Positions 37,008-47,300 of a DNA stretch of 64,000 nucleotides are shown here, piece after piece. Within the stretch, counting starts at the first letter, position 1, and each line of letters starts with the position of its first letter. The notes beneath the pieces were generated by a model. It was not told where the DNA came from, searched no databases, and worked only from the letters and a program-made list of their open reading frames with translations. Position numbers and translations under genes: made by a program. The stretch is taken from positions 62,001 to 126,000 of the forward strand of contig CBFFRQ010000056.1 in NCBI GenBank assembly GCA_965644315.1. Direction: 5' to 3'. This stretch comes from Caecitellus pseudoparvulus. Its lineage: Eukaryota > Bigyra: Bicosoecida.

Positions 37008-37458
37008 GCAGAGGTGAGATGGATTGGCCGGGGCGGGCTGGCTACCCGCTCTGGCCCGAGTGACTTGAGATTTTCGGCAGTGCCTGACTGAGGGGCCGGC
37101 ACGGCAGTGCCTCGCGACCATCGCAAGTGGACGATGGATGGTGGTTGAGGCTTGAGACGCCCTTGGAGCGTCGTGGAAGTGGAGATAACGATTGTCCTGG
37201 CCGCCAGCACGAACCGTGCAGGCCAGAGCATGACCCCCTCCAACACACCTTCCTCGAATGCAACAAACGGCGCACCCAGATGCTTGAGACAATTTCAAGA
37301 CCACCCTCCTCACCTCCGGCGGTCGACACAGCTCCGAACAGCGCCCGCTTGTTGTGCTGGCCTCAGACAGCAGGTTGCGGAATTCGCACCTCCACGATCT
37401 CGCATCGGCGAAGAACCCCCCACTGCCCACCCGCCATCTCAGCACCGGCCGGAAAGCC
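37008..37458 (+). other. SelD 3' flank expected to hold a SECIS element, plus CFAP45 promoter
   Basis: 451 nt between tandem genes, the longest such spacer in the window. A selenoprotein mRNA needs a SECIS element in its 3' UTR. An AATGCA at 37257-37262 would allow a 3' UTR of about 270 nt, longer than in neighbours. A GC-rich hairpin (37026-37056) and a direct repeat CGGCAGTGCCT (37075-37085 and 37102-37112) are visible, but I cannot identify the SECIS quartet with confidence. TGCGGAATTCG at about 37376 is one base off the promoter element and lies about 70 nt upstream of CFAP45. Confidence 0.4.
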
Positions 37459-39178
37459 ATGAGTGTTGCGAGCGAGCGTAGTCGGGGCTCGAAGCGCTCA
37501 GTTGGGCGGTATAGAACTGTCGCACGGGGGTCCCGAGTGGATTCCACGCTGTTTGGCGAGGTGAGCTTGCCCGCCGCGTGCAACTGAGCTGCCACCGCTT
37601 CCCACACGCGCCCCATACCCGCCCGTGCCCTCACAGAAGAATGCCGCTGCGAAGGAAGACCTCGCTTACAGACGCGCGCTGCTGCAGCGCACAGGGGGGC
37701 GTGCCATGGGCACAGGGTCAGCGCGGGGAGCCGCTGCGACAGGCGGCCGGCCTGGCGCAGGAGCGGCACAAGCTGCCGCAGCGCCAGTCGTCATCACCAG
37801 CGGGCAGCTGCAAACCATGCGTCGCCGTGCTGTGATTCACAGCGAAGAGGACACGCTGCGGCAGAAGCGCGCTGCCATGGACGCCAAGCGGTCCCGCGCT
37901 GCCGCTGCCGAGGCACGCAAGGAACGTATGCTGGCGCTGGAGGAGAAGCGGCGAGCCGCCATGCCCCTCACCAAGCTGCAGAAGGAGGAGCTGCAGTACC
38001 GCGACAGGGTCCGCGCCAACGCCCAGCAGCTGCAGGACGACGAACTGGACGAGGTGAAGCTTATGGCCTCCCATGCCGAGTACGCCAAGACTGCCATGAT
38101 CCGGGAGCGGCAACTGAAGGAGAAGGCGGAGCGGGCGGCCCTGGCCAAGCTGGCAGACCGCATCCAGGACCTGCAGAGCGAAGTGCACCGACTGGAGAGC
38201 CTGAAGGCGACGTACGACCGGGAGCAGGCCAGCATTCGGGGGCAGCGCAAGGCACGGGAGGTGATCCAGGAGCAGATGGCGGAACGGGAGGCGGCTCGCA
38301 AGGCCAAGCGGGCAGCTCGGGCGAAGGAGGAGCAGGAAATGGCTGCCTTGGTGGCATCCCAAGAGGCTGAGACGAAGGCCCTGCAGCAGGCCCGCATGGC
38401 CTCCAAGCGGGCGCTGAGGGAGGAGGTGCTGGCCGCCAATGAGGCTGCCGTGGCGGCGAAGAAGGCAGCCAAGGCGGCAGAGATCGAGCAAGACAAGGCC
38501 CTGTTCGAGTACCAGCGCGCCAAGGCGCTGGAGGAGGAGGAGGCAGAGGCTGCTGCGGAGCAGGCCAAGGCCCTGCGCGAGTTTAAGTTCGCCAAGATGC
38601 GCGCCGAGCAGAAGAAAGTGTCAGACAACCGGGGTGCTCTGGATGAGCTGCGTGCCAAGCGTGCTTTCGAAGCGGCTGAGCGCGCCCGGCGGGAGAAGGA
38701 GCAGGCTGAGGCGGAGCGCAAGGCGGCCGCCCTGGCCGAAATCAAGGCGGACTGCGAGCGGCAGCTGGCAGCCAAGCAGATGCGCCTGGCCATGGAGGTG
38801 CAGCGGGAGAAGGAGGAGTTCGAGGCCAACCAGCGCGTGCAGCGTGAGTATGTGGAGAAAGAGGAGGCGCAGTTGGCATCCCGGGCAGCCGCCAATGCCC
38901 GGCACCGGGAGCAGTTGGCGGGTATGGTGGAGTCCAAGCGTGCAGAGCGCAAGGCAGCCCGTGAACGGGAAGCAGCGGAGGGCAAGGACTTCATTCAGGC
39001 GCGGGATGCGCGGCTGAAGCGTGTGGCTGCCATCCGGGACGCCAAGGTCGCTGAGCTGCAGCAAATGGGCGTTGACTCCAAGTACACCTCCCAGCTCAAG
39101 CGTGTGGACCCCATGGCTGCCTTCTTGAAGGACTACAAAATGGGTCCTCAGCGGGGCACCAAGCTGCGTGGCTCATGA
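37459..39178 (+). CDS. CFAP45: CFAP45 (CCDC19), axonemal microtubule inner protein
   Basis: Two exons (37459-37560, 37637-39178) give 547 residues, close to the human length of 551. The first exon has the family start pattern GRYRTVARGSRVDSTLFGE. Exon 2 begins an Ala/Gly-rich linker, then VITSGQLQTMRRRAVI and a continuous Glu/Lys/Arg/Ala helix of over 400 residues, ending QQMGVDSKYTSQLKRVDP. CFAP45 lies inside the lumen of ciliary doublet microtubules and binds AMP in animals. The intron is 76 nt (GTGAGC...CAG). It is convergent with the methyltransferase gene, with 29 nt between stops and no AATGCATT. Confidence 0.9.
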
Positions 39179-39207
39179 GGGCCGATGCCTGTGGCGTGCT
39201 CGCCGGC

Positions 39208-40207
39208 TCACGCGGGCGCGAGCGCCGGCATGCCAGCCTCAGCTGCAGCATGCACTGCTGCGGCCCCTGGCGTATCCCGGCGCACTTTCAGGATGAAGAG
39301 CACTTCATTGAAGGCGCGGCGCTTGGCCACCTGCACGGTGCAGAAGCCCAGCTTGGCCAGCTGCCTGGCGATGTCGGCGGGGTCGTTCTCCAGCACAGCC
39401 ACCATGTACATGGCGCCTGTCGGTGACAACAGTGAATGCAGCGTCGGAAGCACTTGGTCAATGACGACACGCCCTCTCTCTCCCCCCGCCCAGGCGGCCT
39501 CCACGCCTTGGCTGCCAACCTCCTCGTCAGGTGTGGGCACGTACGGCGGGTTGAACACCACCATGTCCACGCCCCCCTGTAGCGAGGGCCGAAGGCAGGA
39601 CCACTTGTCTCCATTCACGACATCCACACAGCGCGCGTTCGCGGCGGCAGTGCCCACTGTCGCGGCCGCTGCCGCGCCGTTCAGATCAATGGCCAGCACA
39701 GGCAGGCCGCTGAACTGCTCGCCTGCAGCGGCTGGGGCCGCGCCGCTGGGCAGGGTGACAGGGAAAGCAGCAGAGGAGCTACTTTGCTGTGGCAGTGAGG
39801 CGGGGCCGTCTGCAAACGCTTGCTCCAAAAGGCCTGACAGGAAAGTGGACACCACTCCAGAACCCGGCCTGCACAGGAATCAGCGCAACCCCTTCACGCA
39901 CAGTGTTGCGCAGTCGTGTGTGCCACCCACTCACCCTAACTCAACGCAACAGCATGGCTTCCATGCCTTCAACAACGCGAGTTCTCCTTGCAGAGCATCC
40001 AGCAACAGGTACGTGTCGTCGGCTGGCTCATAAAGCTCCTCAAAGTCCTGCGGAAATAGGTTCCCACAGCCGCAAACGAACGAATGTGCAAGCAAACCTT
40101 CCCTTGAGCATGAGCGAGTTGGGCACTCTAGATGTGTCGCTCACCTTGAATGTGAGGTGGTCCAGGCTCGGCACCTTCGCCTTCGCCGCGCTGGTTGATG
40201 CTGCCAT
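39208..40207 (-). CDS. N6AMT1: N6AMT1/HemK2-type class I methyltransferase
   Basis: Three exons (40207-40145, 40047-39935, 39868-39208) give 278 residues. The join of exons 1 and 2 yields DFEELYEPADDTYLLLDAL, and exons 2 and 3 give VELGPGSGVVSTFL, the S-adenosylmethionine-binding motif I. The catalytic motif is VFNPPYVPTPDEEVGSQG followed by EAAWAGGERGR, diagnostic of the eukaryotic N6AMT1/HemK2/Mtq2 group, which methylates the GGQ glutamine of release factor eRF1 with Trm112 as partner. Human N6AMT1 has 214 residues; the extra length is an Ala/Ser-rich insert after motif I and a short Ala-rich tail. The final intron base pattern includes GCGGAAATAG by chance. Confidence 0.9.
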
Positions 40208-40369
40208 GCTTGCGCAGACTGGCCCCACAAGCCGTGGCCCACACCAACGTGCGGCCCGAAATCTGCAAGCAAGGGGAAAGCCTACGCTCGAGGGAGGCCC
40301 AGTTGGGCAGGTTGTGTGTAGTACAACATACATTTGATGCCCCGTGGCCAGTGCTGGACACCCCGTGCC

Positions 40370-43300
40370 TCACTCCCCCCGCGCCTTCAGCACTTCCTCG
40401 TACGCCGCGTTGATGGCTTTGAACTTCTCAGCACCCTCAGCCTGCTTCTCCTGCGATGCACCGGCCAGCTTGTCAGGGTGCCACTTCAGCGCAAGCTTTC
40501 GGTACGCTTTCTTCACCTCCGACGTGCTGGCGGAGTGCGACACGCCCAGCACACTGTACGAGCTGACGCTGGCGCCACTTGCTGCACCTGCTCCGGCGCC
40601 TGCATGACCAGAGTGCTGCTGCCGTTGCCGCCAGCCGTGGCGAGAGCGCTGTTGCCGCCCTGACCTGGACTTTTTTCCACTGTGGGTCTTCTGCTCTGCC
40701 CCCTCACCGCCTTGACCTCCAGCCCAACCAGACTGCTGGTACCGATAGGAATGCCCCCGAGACTGGGGCCCGTACCGCCCCCCCTGCGCCCCCCCTGCGT
40801 CTCCCCCACGGGGCATGTCCTGCCACGCGAAGCCTGCCTTGGGGTACTCTTCGGGTCTGTGGGCGCCGCCCCTGCCCTGCGCTCTGCGAGCGCGCCGCCG
40901 CGCTGCCTCTGCCTCGCGTGCCTTCGCCTGGGCCTTAGCCTTGGCCTCGGCCCGCTCCCGCTGGGCGGCAGCCTCTGCCGCTGCCCGTGCTCGAGCGCGG
41001 GCCTCCACGTGCGCCTGCCGCAAGAGGTCCCGCATGGAGTCTGCCTCCTCATTCGCCTGCCGCAACTCCTCACGGGTCTCTGCCAGCAGCCGGGCAATGT
41101 CCGGATCCCGCCCCAGCCCATATGCACGCACAGCCCCAGCATCCACCGTGAAGTCCCCTGGCGGAGCGACACCCGGACTGCCCACAGCGCCAACCCGCTT
41201 GAGCAACTTGATGAGCTCTTGCAGGCACCGGCGTGCTTCGGCGTACTGGCTGCCGTCAAAGTCGCCTTGCAGTGCCGCATTGCGCCGAGCCTCCACGACT
41301 GCCTTGCCAGCAGCGGAGCGTGCGCGTTCCTGCAGGGCCCGAGCACAGCGCGTCGCTGCGCGGACGTGGTGGGGCTCGTGCTTCAGAGCGAAGGTGGAGG
41401 CGTCGATGGCGGACTCCCAGTCTGCGCGGCGCATGGAGACAGCGGAAGCGTTGGACCACAAGTGCGCCAGCAGCACGGGGCACCAGGTGAACTCTGCTGC
41501 CGCTGACGTGATGCACCAGAGGTGTGGCAGGGACGCAATGCCAGTGGTGCCGCGCACGAGGCAGGTGGCCTTGCGGTGTGGCGGGGCGGCGGCCCGAGTG
41601 CTGGTCAGAAACTCCTCCATGGAGTCCAGGCACACCTCCATGCCCTCACCCGATTGCAGCGCCGCCTGATACCCACCAACGGCAGCCACGGCATCCACCA
41701 CCAAACGCCGTCGATGCCGTCGGGCGAAGGGCCCTGTAGAGCCCCCCAAGGCGGACCACTGCCCACACGGAGAGCGCTCCAAAGGGTCCCCCTCTGGCTC
41801 GCGGTGCAGCACACACATTCCTCGGCCCTCCAGCGCCTGGTCGAAGACGTAGTCGCCGTCGTCTGAGTCCACCATGTCTTGGGCCTCGCCACTTCGTGTG
41901 AGGGGGGAGCGCGCTGCGAAGGCAGAGGCTGTGGCTGGGAACGCTCGGTGGTCGGCGCCGCCCACGCCAAAGTTCAAAGCGCGTAGCAGGACACTGGACT
42001 CGCTGAGCGCCTCACGAAGCAGCTGCATGGCTGCCTCGTACTTTGCGTCTGCGTCGTCCAGCTCCTCACTGGCAAAATACCGATTTCCATCAGCCTTCAA
42101 ACTGCCCACGCGCGCCATGAGCCGGGCACTCCACACGGCCCACGGGTGCTCGCCATGTGCGGCAGGGTGCACCAGTTCCAGCAGCCGCGCTGCCAGGGCC
42201 TCGTCGTCACAGCACCAGGCACAGCGAGCGGCGACGATGGCCAGGGAGCACTCCTCCGGGGTCACGCCCTCGGACAGCAGCTGATAGCTGGTGTCGCCTT
42301 GCATAGTCTGCAGCCACGCCTCCTCTGCTGCTGACGCTGCTTCCTGTACAAACGCCCGCGCGACGTCTTGGCGCTGGGAGGTGGGCTCGCACCGCCCTCC
42401 CAGGCACGTGGGCAGCGCAAGCAGGCAGGCCTCCAGGGCAGCATGCGGCTGCCGCTGCAGCAGCAGCGCCTGTGCCTTGATGGCCACAGCAACAGGGGAC
42501 CACATCTCAGCTGCAGCAGTGGCATTTTCCACCAGCTGCAAGGCCCGCTTGCCCTCCCCCTCACGCAGCGCGTCGGCAGCGGCGCTGACCTGGGCCTCAT
42601 GTAGCCGAATGCGTGTGCGCAGGTGCTGCACGTCTTTCATCTGCACGATCTCAGACAGGTTGTGCAGCCCAGTGTCCAGCACGCGAGCCGTCCACCTTGC
42701 CTGGTCCTCTTTCGCCTTCCGCGCCGCTGCAGTGGCGTGTTGGAAAGCACGCCGCAGAAACAGCCGGGCGTCCCACAGCTGCCCCAGGTAGCACAGCGCA
42801 GTGGCGGCACGCAGATTCGCACGCACGTACCCCGGCTTGAGGGCTGCCGCCCTGAGGGAATCACTCAGCGCTAGTGCATACTGCCCTTGCATGACGCGGG
42901 CAGCGGCCCGGTTGCACCTGTGTGTCGCGTCACCTGGCGCAAGCGACACCAGGCGACAGTACTTGTGTTCAGCCTCCGCCCAGTTCCCTGCTTTGTACGC
43001 ACGGCGCGCTGCATCCTTGAGCTCGAGCGTTTTTGCGCTGGCTTCAAACGCCTCGAAGGCGGCTGCCCCCTTGCTTGCGTCAGCGGGGACAGGGAAGAGG
43101 CGAGGGGAGTCGCGCGCAGATCGGGCGGAAGCCGGCCTGCCCCGCCTTTTACGGGAAGGGGACTTCGGTGCCAAGAGTGGGGAGTCAGCTGGGGAAGACT
43201 CGGAGCTCGTGCTGGCCCCCGGCGCGTGCACAGAGTCCACAGCCGTGTCCACCGTGTGTTCGAAGGAGGATGCAGGCGCGGGTTCGCTGGGCCCACCAGC

Positions 43301-44026
43301 AGCCTGCTTGCCCAGGCTGGAGAACAATCCCCCGCCTGCAGCAGTAAAGTCCTGTGCAGCCTGGGCTTGCCCCGTAGACGACAGGCCAGAGAACAGGCCG
43401 GAGCCCTGCATCACAGGCGTGTGCATGGGTGGCGGGGCGAAAGGCGTGTCTGTGCCGGGCCGTGGCGGAGAAGACTGCTTTGGCCGACTGCCTGCGAATA
43501 CAGGTTCCTGACTCAGCTTGCTGCTCGACATGTGTTCTGACGCAAGGGACGGCGTGAGGAAGGGGTTTGAGAGGAACAAGCCGCTGGTGCCGGGACCTGC
43601 AGCGGGTGTGGGTGGAGCACTGCCGTCAACAGCATCCGCCGCGTCTAGGAACGGGTTGCTCCGCATGAACGACTGCCGCAGTGCATCCAGCTGTTCATCA
43701 AGCTGCTCATCCTGTTCGCTGCCCTCTTCTTCACTCGTCCAGCCATCGTCGGGTGGTAGTGGAATGGTGGAGGGGTGCGAGTCAGTGGACGCTGCCCTTG
43801 CAAAGGGTACAGATTCGTCGAAAGCAGGCGCAGGCGGAATGGAAGCACTGGGTTCATCATGCCCAGCACTCGCAGTAGACTGCTCAGGGGCTGCAGCCTT
43901 GGCCAGGAAAGGGTTATCACGCGCAAAGTCAGGCAGCGTTTCGCTTGGTGCTGCACCGACCCCACCACCCCCCAAAGGAGCGCTGCTGGAACTGGGCGCA
44001 CCCCAGAACAACCCTCCCTGCTGCAT
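40370..44026 (-). CDS. TPR and C-terminal J-domain protein with NPF motifs
   Basis: About 1,218 residues from ATG 44026. A CGCAG acceptor directly before codons PDSANEF suggests that a further 5' exon exists in 44057-44373, so the true start is unknown. The N-terminal 300 residues are disordered and carry NPFL three times, the tripeptide bound by EH domains of endocytic proteins. TPR-like hairpins follow ([33 protein letters not shown]), then a second set near residue 900 and a long Arg/Ala/Glu helix. The last 65 residues are a J domain with [21 protein letters not shown] containing the HPD tripeptide that stimulates Hsp70, and [15 protein letters not shown] plus J recalls DNAJC7; NPF plus C-terminal J recalls auxilins. 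Confidence 0.75.
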   Translation of the reverse strand: MQQGGLFWGAPSSSSAPLGGGGVGAAPSETLPDFARDNPFLAKAAAPEQSTASAGHDEPSASIPPAPAFDESVPFARAASTDSHPSTIPLPPDDGWTSEEEGSEQDEQLDEQLDALRQSFMRSNPFLDAADAVDGSAPPTPAAGPGTSGLFLSNPFLTPSLASEHMSSSKLSQEPVFAGSRPKQSSPPRPGTDTPFAPPPMHTPVMQGSGLFSGLSSTGQAQAAQDFTAAGGGLFSSLGKQAAGGPSEPAPASSFEHTVDTAVDSVHAPGASTSSESSPADSPLLAPKSPSRKRRGRPASARSARDSPRLFPVPADASKGAAAFEAFEASAKTLELKDAARRAYKAGNWAEAEHKYCRLVSLAPGDATHRCNRAAARVMQGQYALALSDSLRAAALKPGYVRANLRAATALCYLGQLWDARLFLRRAFQHATAAARKAKEDQARWTARVLDTGLHNLSEIVQMKDVQHLRTRIRLHEAQVSAAADALREGEGKRALQLVENATAAAEMWSPVAVAIKAQALLLQRQPHAALEACLLALPTCLGGRCEPTSQRQDVARAFVQEAASAAEEAWLQTMQGDTSYQLLSEGVTPEECSLAIVAARCAWCCDDEALAARLLELVHPAAHGEHPWAVWSARLMARVGSLKADGNRYFASEELDDADAKYEAAMQLLREALSESSVLLRALNFGVGGADHRAFPATASAFAARSPLTRSGEAQDMVDSDDGDYVFDQALEGRGMCVLHREPEGDPLERSPCGQWSALGGSTGPFARRHRRRLVVDAVAAVGGYQAALQSGEGMEVCLDSMEEFLTSTRAAAPPHRKATCLVRGTTGIASLPHLWCITSAAAEFTWCPVLLAHLWSNASAVSMRRADWESAIDASTFALKHEPHHVRAATRCARALQERARSAAGKAVVEARRNAALQGDFDGSQYAEARRCLQELIKLLKRVGAVGSPGVAPPGDFTVDAGAVRAYGLGRDPDIARLLAETREELRQANEEADSMRDLLRQAHVEARARARAAAEAAAQRERAEAKAKAQAKAREAEAARRRARRAQGRGGAHRPEEYPKAGFAWQDMPRGGDAGGAQGGRYGPQSRGHSYRYQQSGWAGGQGGEGAEQKTHSGKKSRSGRQQRSRHGWRQRQQHSGHAGAGAGAASGASVSSYSVLGVSHSASTSEVKKAYRKLALKWHPDKLAGASQEKQAEGAEKFKAINAAYEEVLKARGE

Positions 44027-44056
44027 TCTGATAAATTCGTTCGCGGAGTCTGGCAC

Positions 44057-44373
44057 CTGCGAGCGTTTACTCCACAGAAGGCAAGGAAACAGCAGGAAAA
44101 CGGAGGACTGGCGTTACGGTGACACCCAAGCCTGGTACAGGTCTCCTTCGCAAGGCTGCAGCTCAACGAAGCAGCATGGGGGACTGGAAAGCTGCGTCCA
44201 CCACTCCAGAGAAGTAGCACCCTGCACCCTCGAGAGTGATATCCGTTTTGAATGGTCAGCGTGTTTTCAGCACGTGCCAGAGCGCCCACCGGCGTGCTTC
44301 CCAGCATCCTCTGGCCCAAGATGAAGGACAAACCGCCGTGCATGCACACACTACTTGCATTGTCTCTAAGGAC
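44057..44373 (-). other. spacer between tandem minus-strand genes, may hide a 5' exon
   Basis: 317 nt between the J-domain gene and the TmcB-like gene. It should hold the promoter and probably the first exon of the J-domain gene, but no single exon could be chosen. The 3' AATGCA of the TmcB-like gene lies at 44356-44361. Confidence 0.3.
44356..44361 (-). terminator. AATGCA candidate 3'-end element of the TmcB-like gene
   Basis: AATGCA on the minus strand, 12 nt after the TGA at 44374-44376. Confidence 0.4.
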
Positions 44374-47300
44374 TCACGATCGGACCCCCTCGGCGTGCCG
44401 CACGTGGGCCTTGATGATCCGCTTGGCTGCCTCTGCTGCCCTCGCAGACTTGCTGAACACGTACTCGGGAATGAGCAGAACAAGCGTGCGGGCCGCAACC
44501 AAGTCCCCCACGAGGCGATCTGAATATAGCCAAATGGCCCACACGTCCAGGATCAAGAGAAGGCAGCCAGCAGCCATGCAGGCAGCCAGGCCGGCGAGCA
44601 CATCATCCACCGTCGCGTCAGCACGGGCCTTGTTTGCACGGTTTGTCTCCAGCAGCGCATCACGAAGGATCGTGCGGTCCAATGCGTTTATTTGTCGCAA
44701 CTTGAACAGCGTCCGTGCTGTGGCTGCGTCCCCTGCGCGGACGAGGGCAGTGCCGTTCCCCTGTGAAGCGTGCAGCGCCTGCAAGTCAGCCAGCACGGAG
44801 TCGCCAAGAGAAAACACGCGCAGTAAGCTTTGAATGATGCCCCCCGTGGAGGGAATCGAGTCGAAAGCTGTTGTGCAGTTGACCTGGAAGACCGGGTCCT
44901 TGACACAGGCGTTGTTCAGCAGCAGTCCGAACTCCTCAGAGTCCGTGTCCAGGGGCGGCACCTGCACGCCCCGCACGGTGGAGCCATGCACCAAGCTTGA
45001 CACAGTTTCAGTGCAAAAGTCTGCCAAGGCCTGTGCCTCCCGTGGCATGTCAGGGGTGAACGTGAACGCGGCGCCGTTAACGAGCAGGCTCGTGTAGTCA
45101 GCGAGTGCCTGCGTGATGTCGTCAACCTGCACCATGCGCCGGGTCGCAATCTCCTCCGCTCGAAATCCTGAAGTTGCCAACTGGCTGGAAGCCGTCTGAG
45201 TCACCAGCAACAAGACGATGGTCGGCAGCATGCCCATGAGCAGCGCTCGCAAGACCACCCCCGAGCAACAGGCGTCCACACCTCGCGCCCGAGAGCGCCG
45301 GCGAGGCTTCCAGCAATTCCTCCAGGTCGGCGGGGGTTCTCGTGAATGCCCGTTGCTTCGCCGGTGATGCGGGTGGCGGCCAGGCGACAGCTGAGACTTT
45401 CCTGCAGTGGGGGAGGGGTCTATTCCCTGGATGGTGGAGGAAAAATCGCGCTGCAATCCTGGTTCAGACAGCGTGCGCATGGGGGACATGTCGGTGTCGC
45501 CGGCAATGGAGGAGCCGAAGCGACTATCCTGGGTCATCATTCGCGAACTCGGTGGAGACAGCGCCTTCGGGCTTGGGCGTGGCTCCGACTTTCCACTCGG
45601 CCCTGCCTTGTAGGCGTGCCCGCCAATCGTGACAACAGTTGGGTGCGTTCCCTGTTTGCTGTCCAGCACATGCTTGGACACGCCTCGCGCAGCACCAGTG
45701 CGAGCTCCAGACAGGGGCGTTGGCCGGGGCGGCTGTCCGCTCAGGCGAGTGGTAGCGGGGAGGGTATGCTCTCTCGGGGTTCCCTGGGGGCTGCCCCGCG
45801 TGGTGTGGCTGTCGTCTTGCAGACTGGGCAGCGTGTCGTCCACTGCCAGCGGGGAGGAAGGCAATGTGGGCACGTTTCTTCGAGCAGAGCTCATGCCCCC
45901 CGCATCACTTGTCATACTGAGGCTCATTTCATCTGCAAAAGAATGCTGTTTGGCGACTTCCAGCGGCTCGGCATGCTGCCCGGGTGGAACCGAAGTGTGG
46001 CCACCATCAGAGTCTGACGTCGAATCCGAGCCAATGTCGCCCATGGCAGCGTTAGAACTGGCTTGCTGCAGGAGCCACTCGTCCACCATCTCCACACGGA
46101 CATCCACACGACGAATGTCGCTGATTTTGTTCTGCACCACCTCTGCTTGAGCCCGGGCGTGCCGGCGCGAGAGCTGAGCCATTAGGCGGATGGGAGCATA
46201 ATACTCGGCCGCAAAGCGCTGCAGTGAGTACAACAGCCCAAAGGACATGAAAAGCGTGAATCCAGCGACAACACCAGCGTACAGGAAGTCAATGAGCGTC
46301 AGGAAGGACTGGGCAGCCACAACGAGCGCCTCAGACTTGAAGTGCAGGGATCGACGAAACGCTGGGACCATGACAGGTCTGAAGTTCATCTCAATCTGTG
46401 GTGTCTGGGGCAGTGTGTCAATGGGGGTGCTGGATGGCTCCTCAGTGACGGTGCGGGTGATCTGCACGCCCCACTCGCCAGCCTCGAAGATGGAGCGGTA
46501 AAACACTGCGCCGCTGTCCGATAGAACTGGCACCAACCGCTGCGTGTCGTACTTCAGGTCCCCGCCGTCAACCAGGAAGCTGAAGAACTCCTCCAGTGCT
46601 GCAGCAGTGGAGGAGTTCGCAGGCGATGGTCGGGTGGCCAATACATCTGCCTTGTCGATCCCCTTCGACGCCACGACTGCGTCAACAGCCGCGCGTGAGA
46701 GCCCAGCGTTAGCTGCCAGCACGCTCGAGGCATCGTCCATGGTGCGAAGCAGGAACTGCAGCTCCCGCTCAGATTCAGTCGCTGCTTCCAGCTCTGTGCC
46801 CTGCTGGCGAAGGCGAATGCGCTCCAGAGCAGACGCAACCCATCGAGTGGAGTGCGTGCGGAGCCCGGCGGCCTGCAAGCTGCTGCTCATTCGCTGAGCG
46901 TCGTCAAAACCTTGCGGCAGCCACCAAGAGGCAAGCAGGACAAGACAGGCCACGACGAGCACTCCAACAACCCACAAAAGCCACTTCATGGTATTTGCAT
47001 GCGGGTTCGAGTACTTTGAAGTCATGGACGTCGCCTCCTGTCGCGTCCGCCTGGCGAGGGAGTGTGTGGGGTGCAAGAGAATATTGCGCAGGACATGTGC
47101 CCACTGGCGCATGATGCTCGGCATGCCTTTCGAGTCTTGTCGAGGGGCAAGGCGCTGTGCAGCTGCTGGGGCAGGAAGGGCCCGGGGCTTCGTGCCCGAC
47201 ACAGGCTGGCGCTTCCCCTCCAACTCCATGTCGGTCGGCTCAGACACAGCAATGCCTTGGAAAGAAAGTCTGCGCTCGTCAGCACGGTTCGGAGGGGGTG

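Noticed and set aside
37026-37056. GC-rich hairpin after SelD as the SECIS element
   Set aside because: The arms pair, but the ATGA/GA quartet and an apical AA are missing, so it does not fit the known SECIS form.
36978-37769. 263-residue minus-strand frame across the SelD 3' flank and CFAP45 exon 1
   Set aside because: No conserved sequence, overlaps two certain plus-strand genes, and has no 3' element.
37837-38994. 385-residue minus-strand frame opposite CFAP45
   Set aside because: It is a Ser/Arg/Ala-rich mirror of the Glu/Lys/Ala coiled coil; CFAP45 is clearly the real gene.
40048-40057. GCGGAAATAG in the methyltransferase gene as a promoter element
   Set aside because: It lies at the 3' end of an intron, overlapping the acceptor, and differs from the consensus at the next-to-last base.
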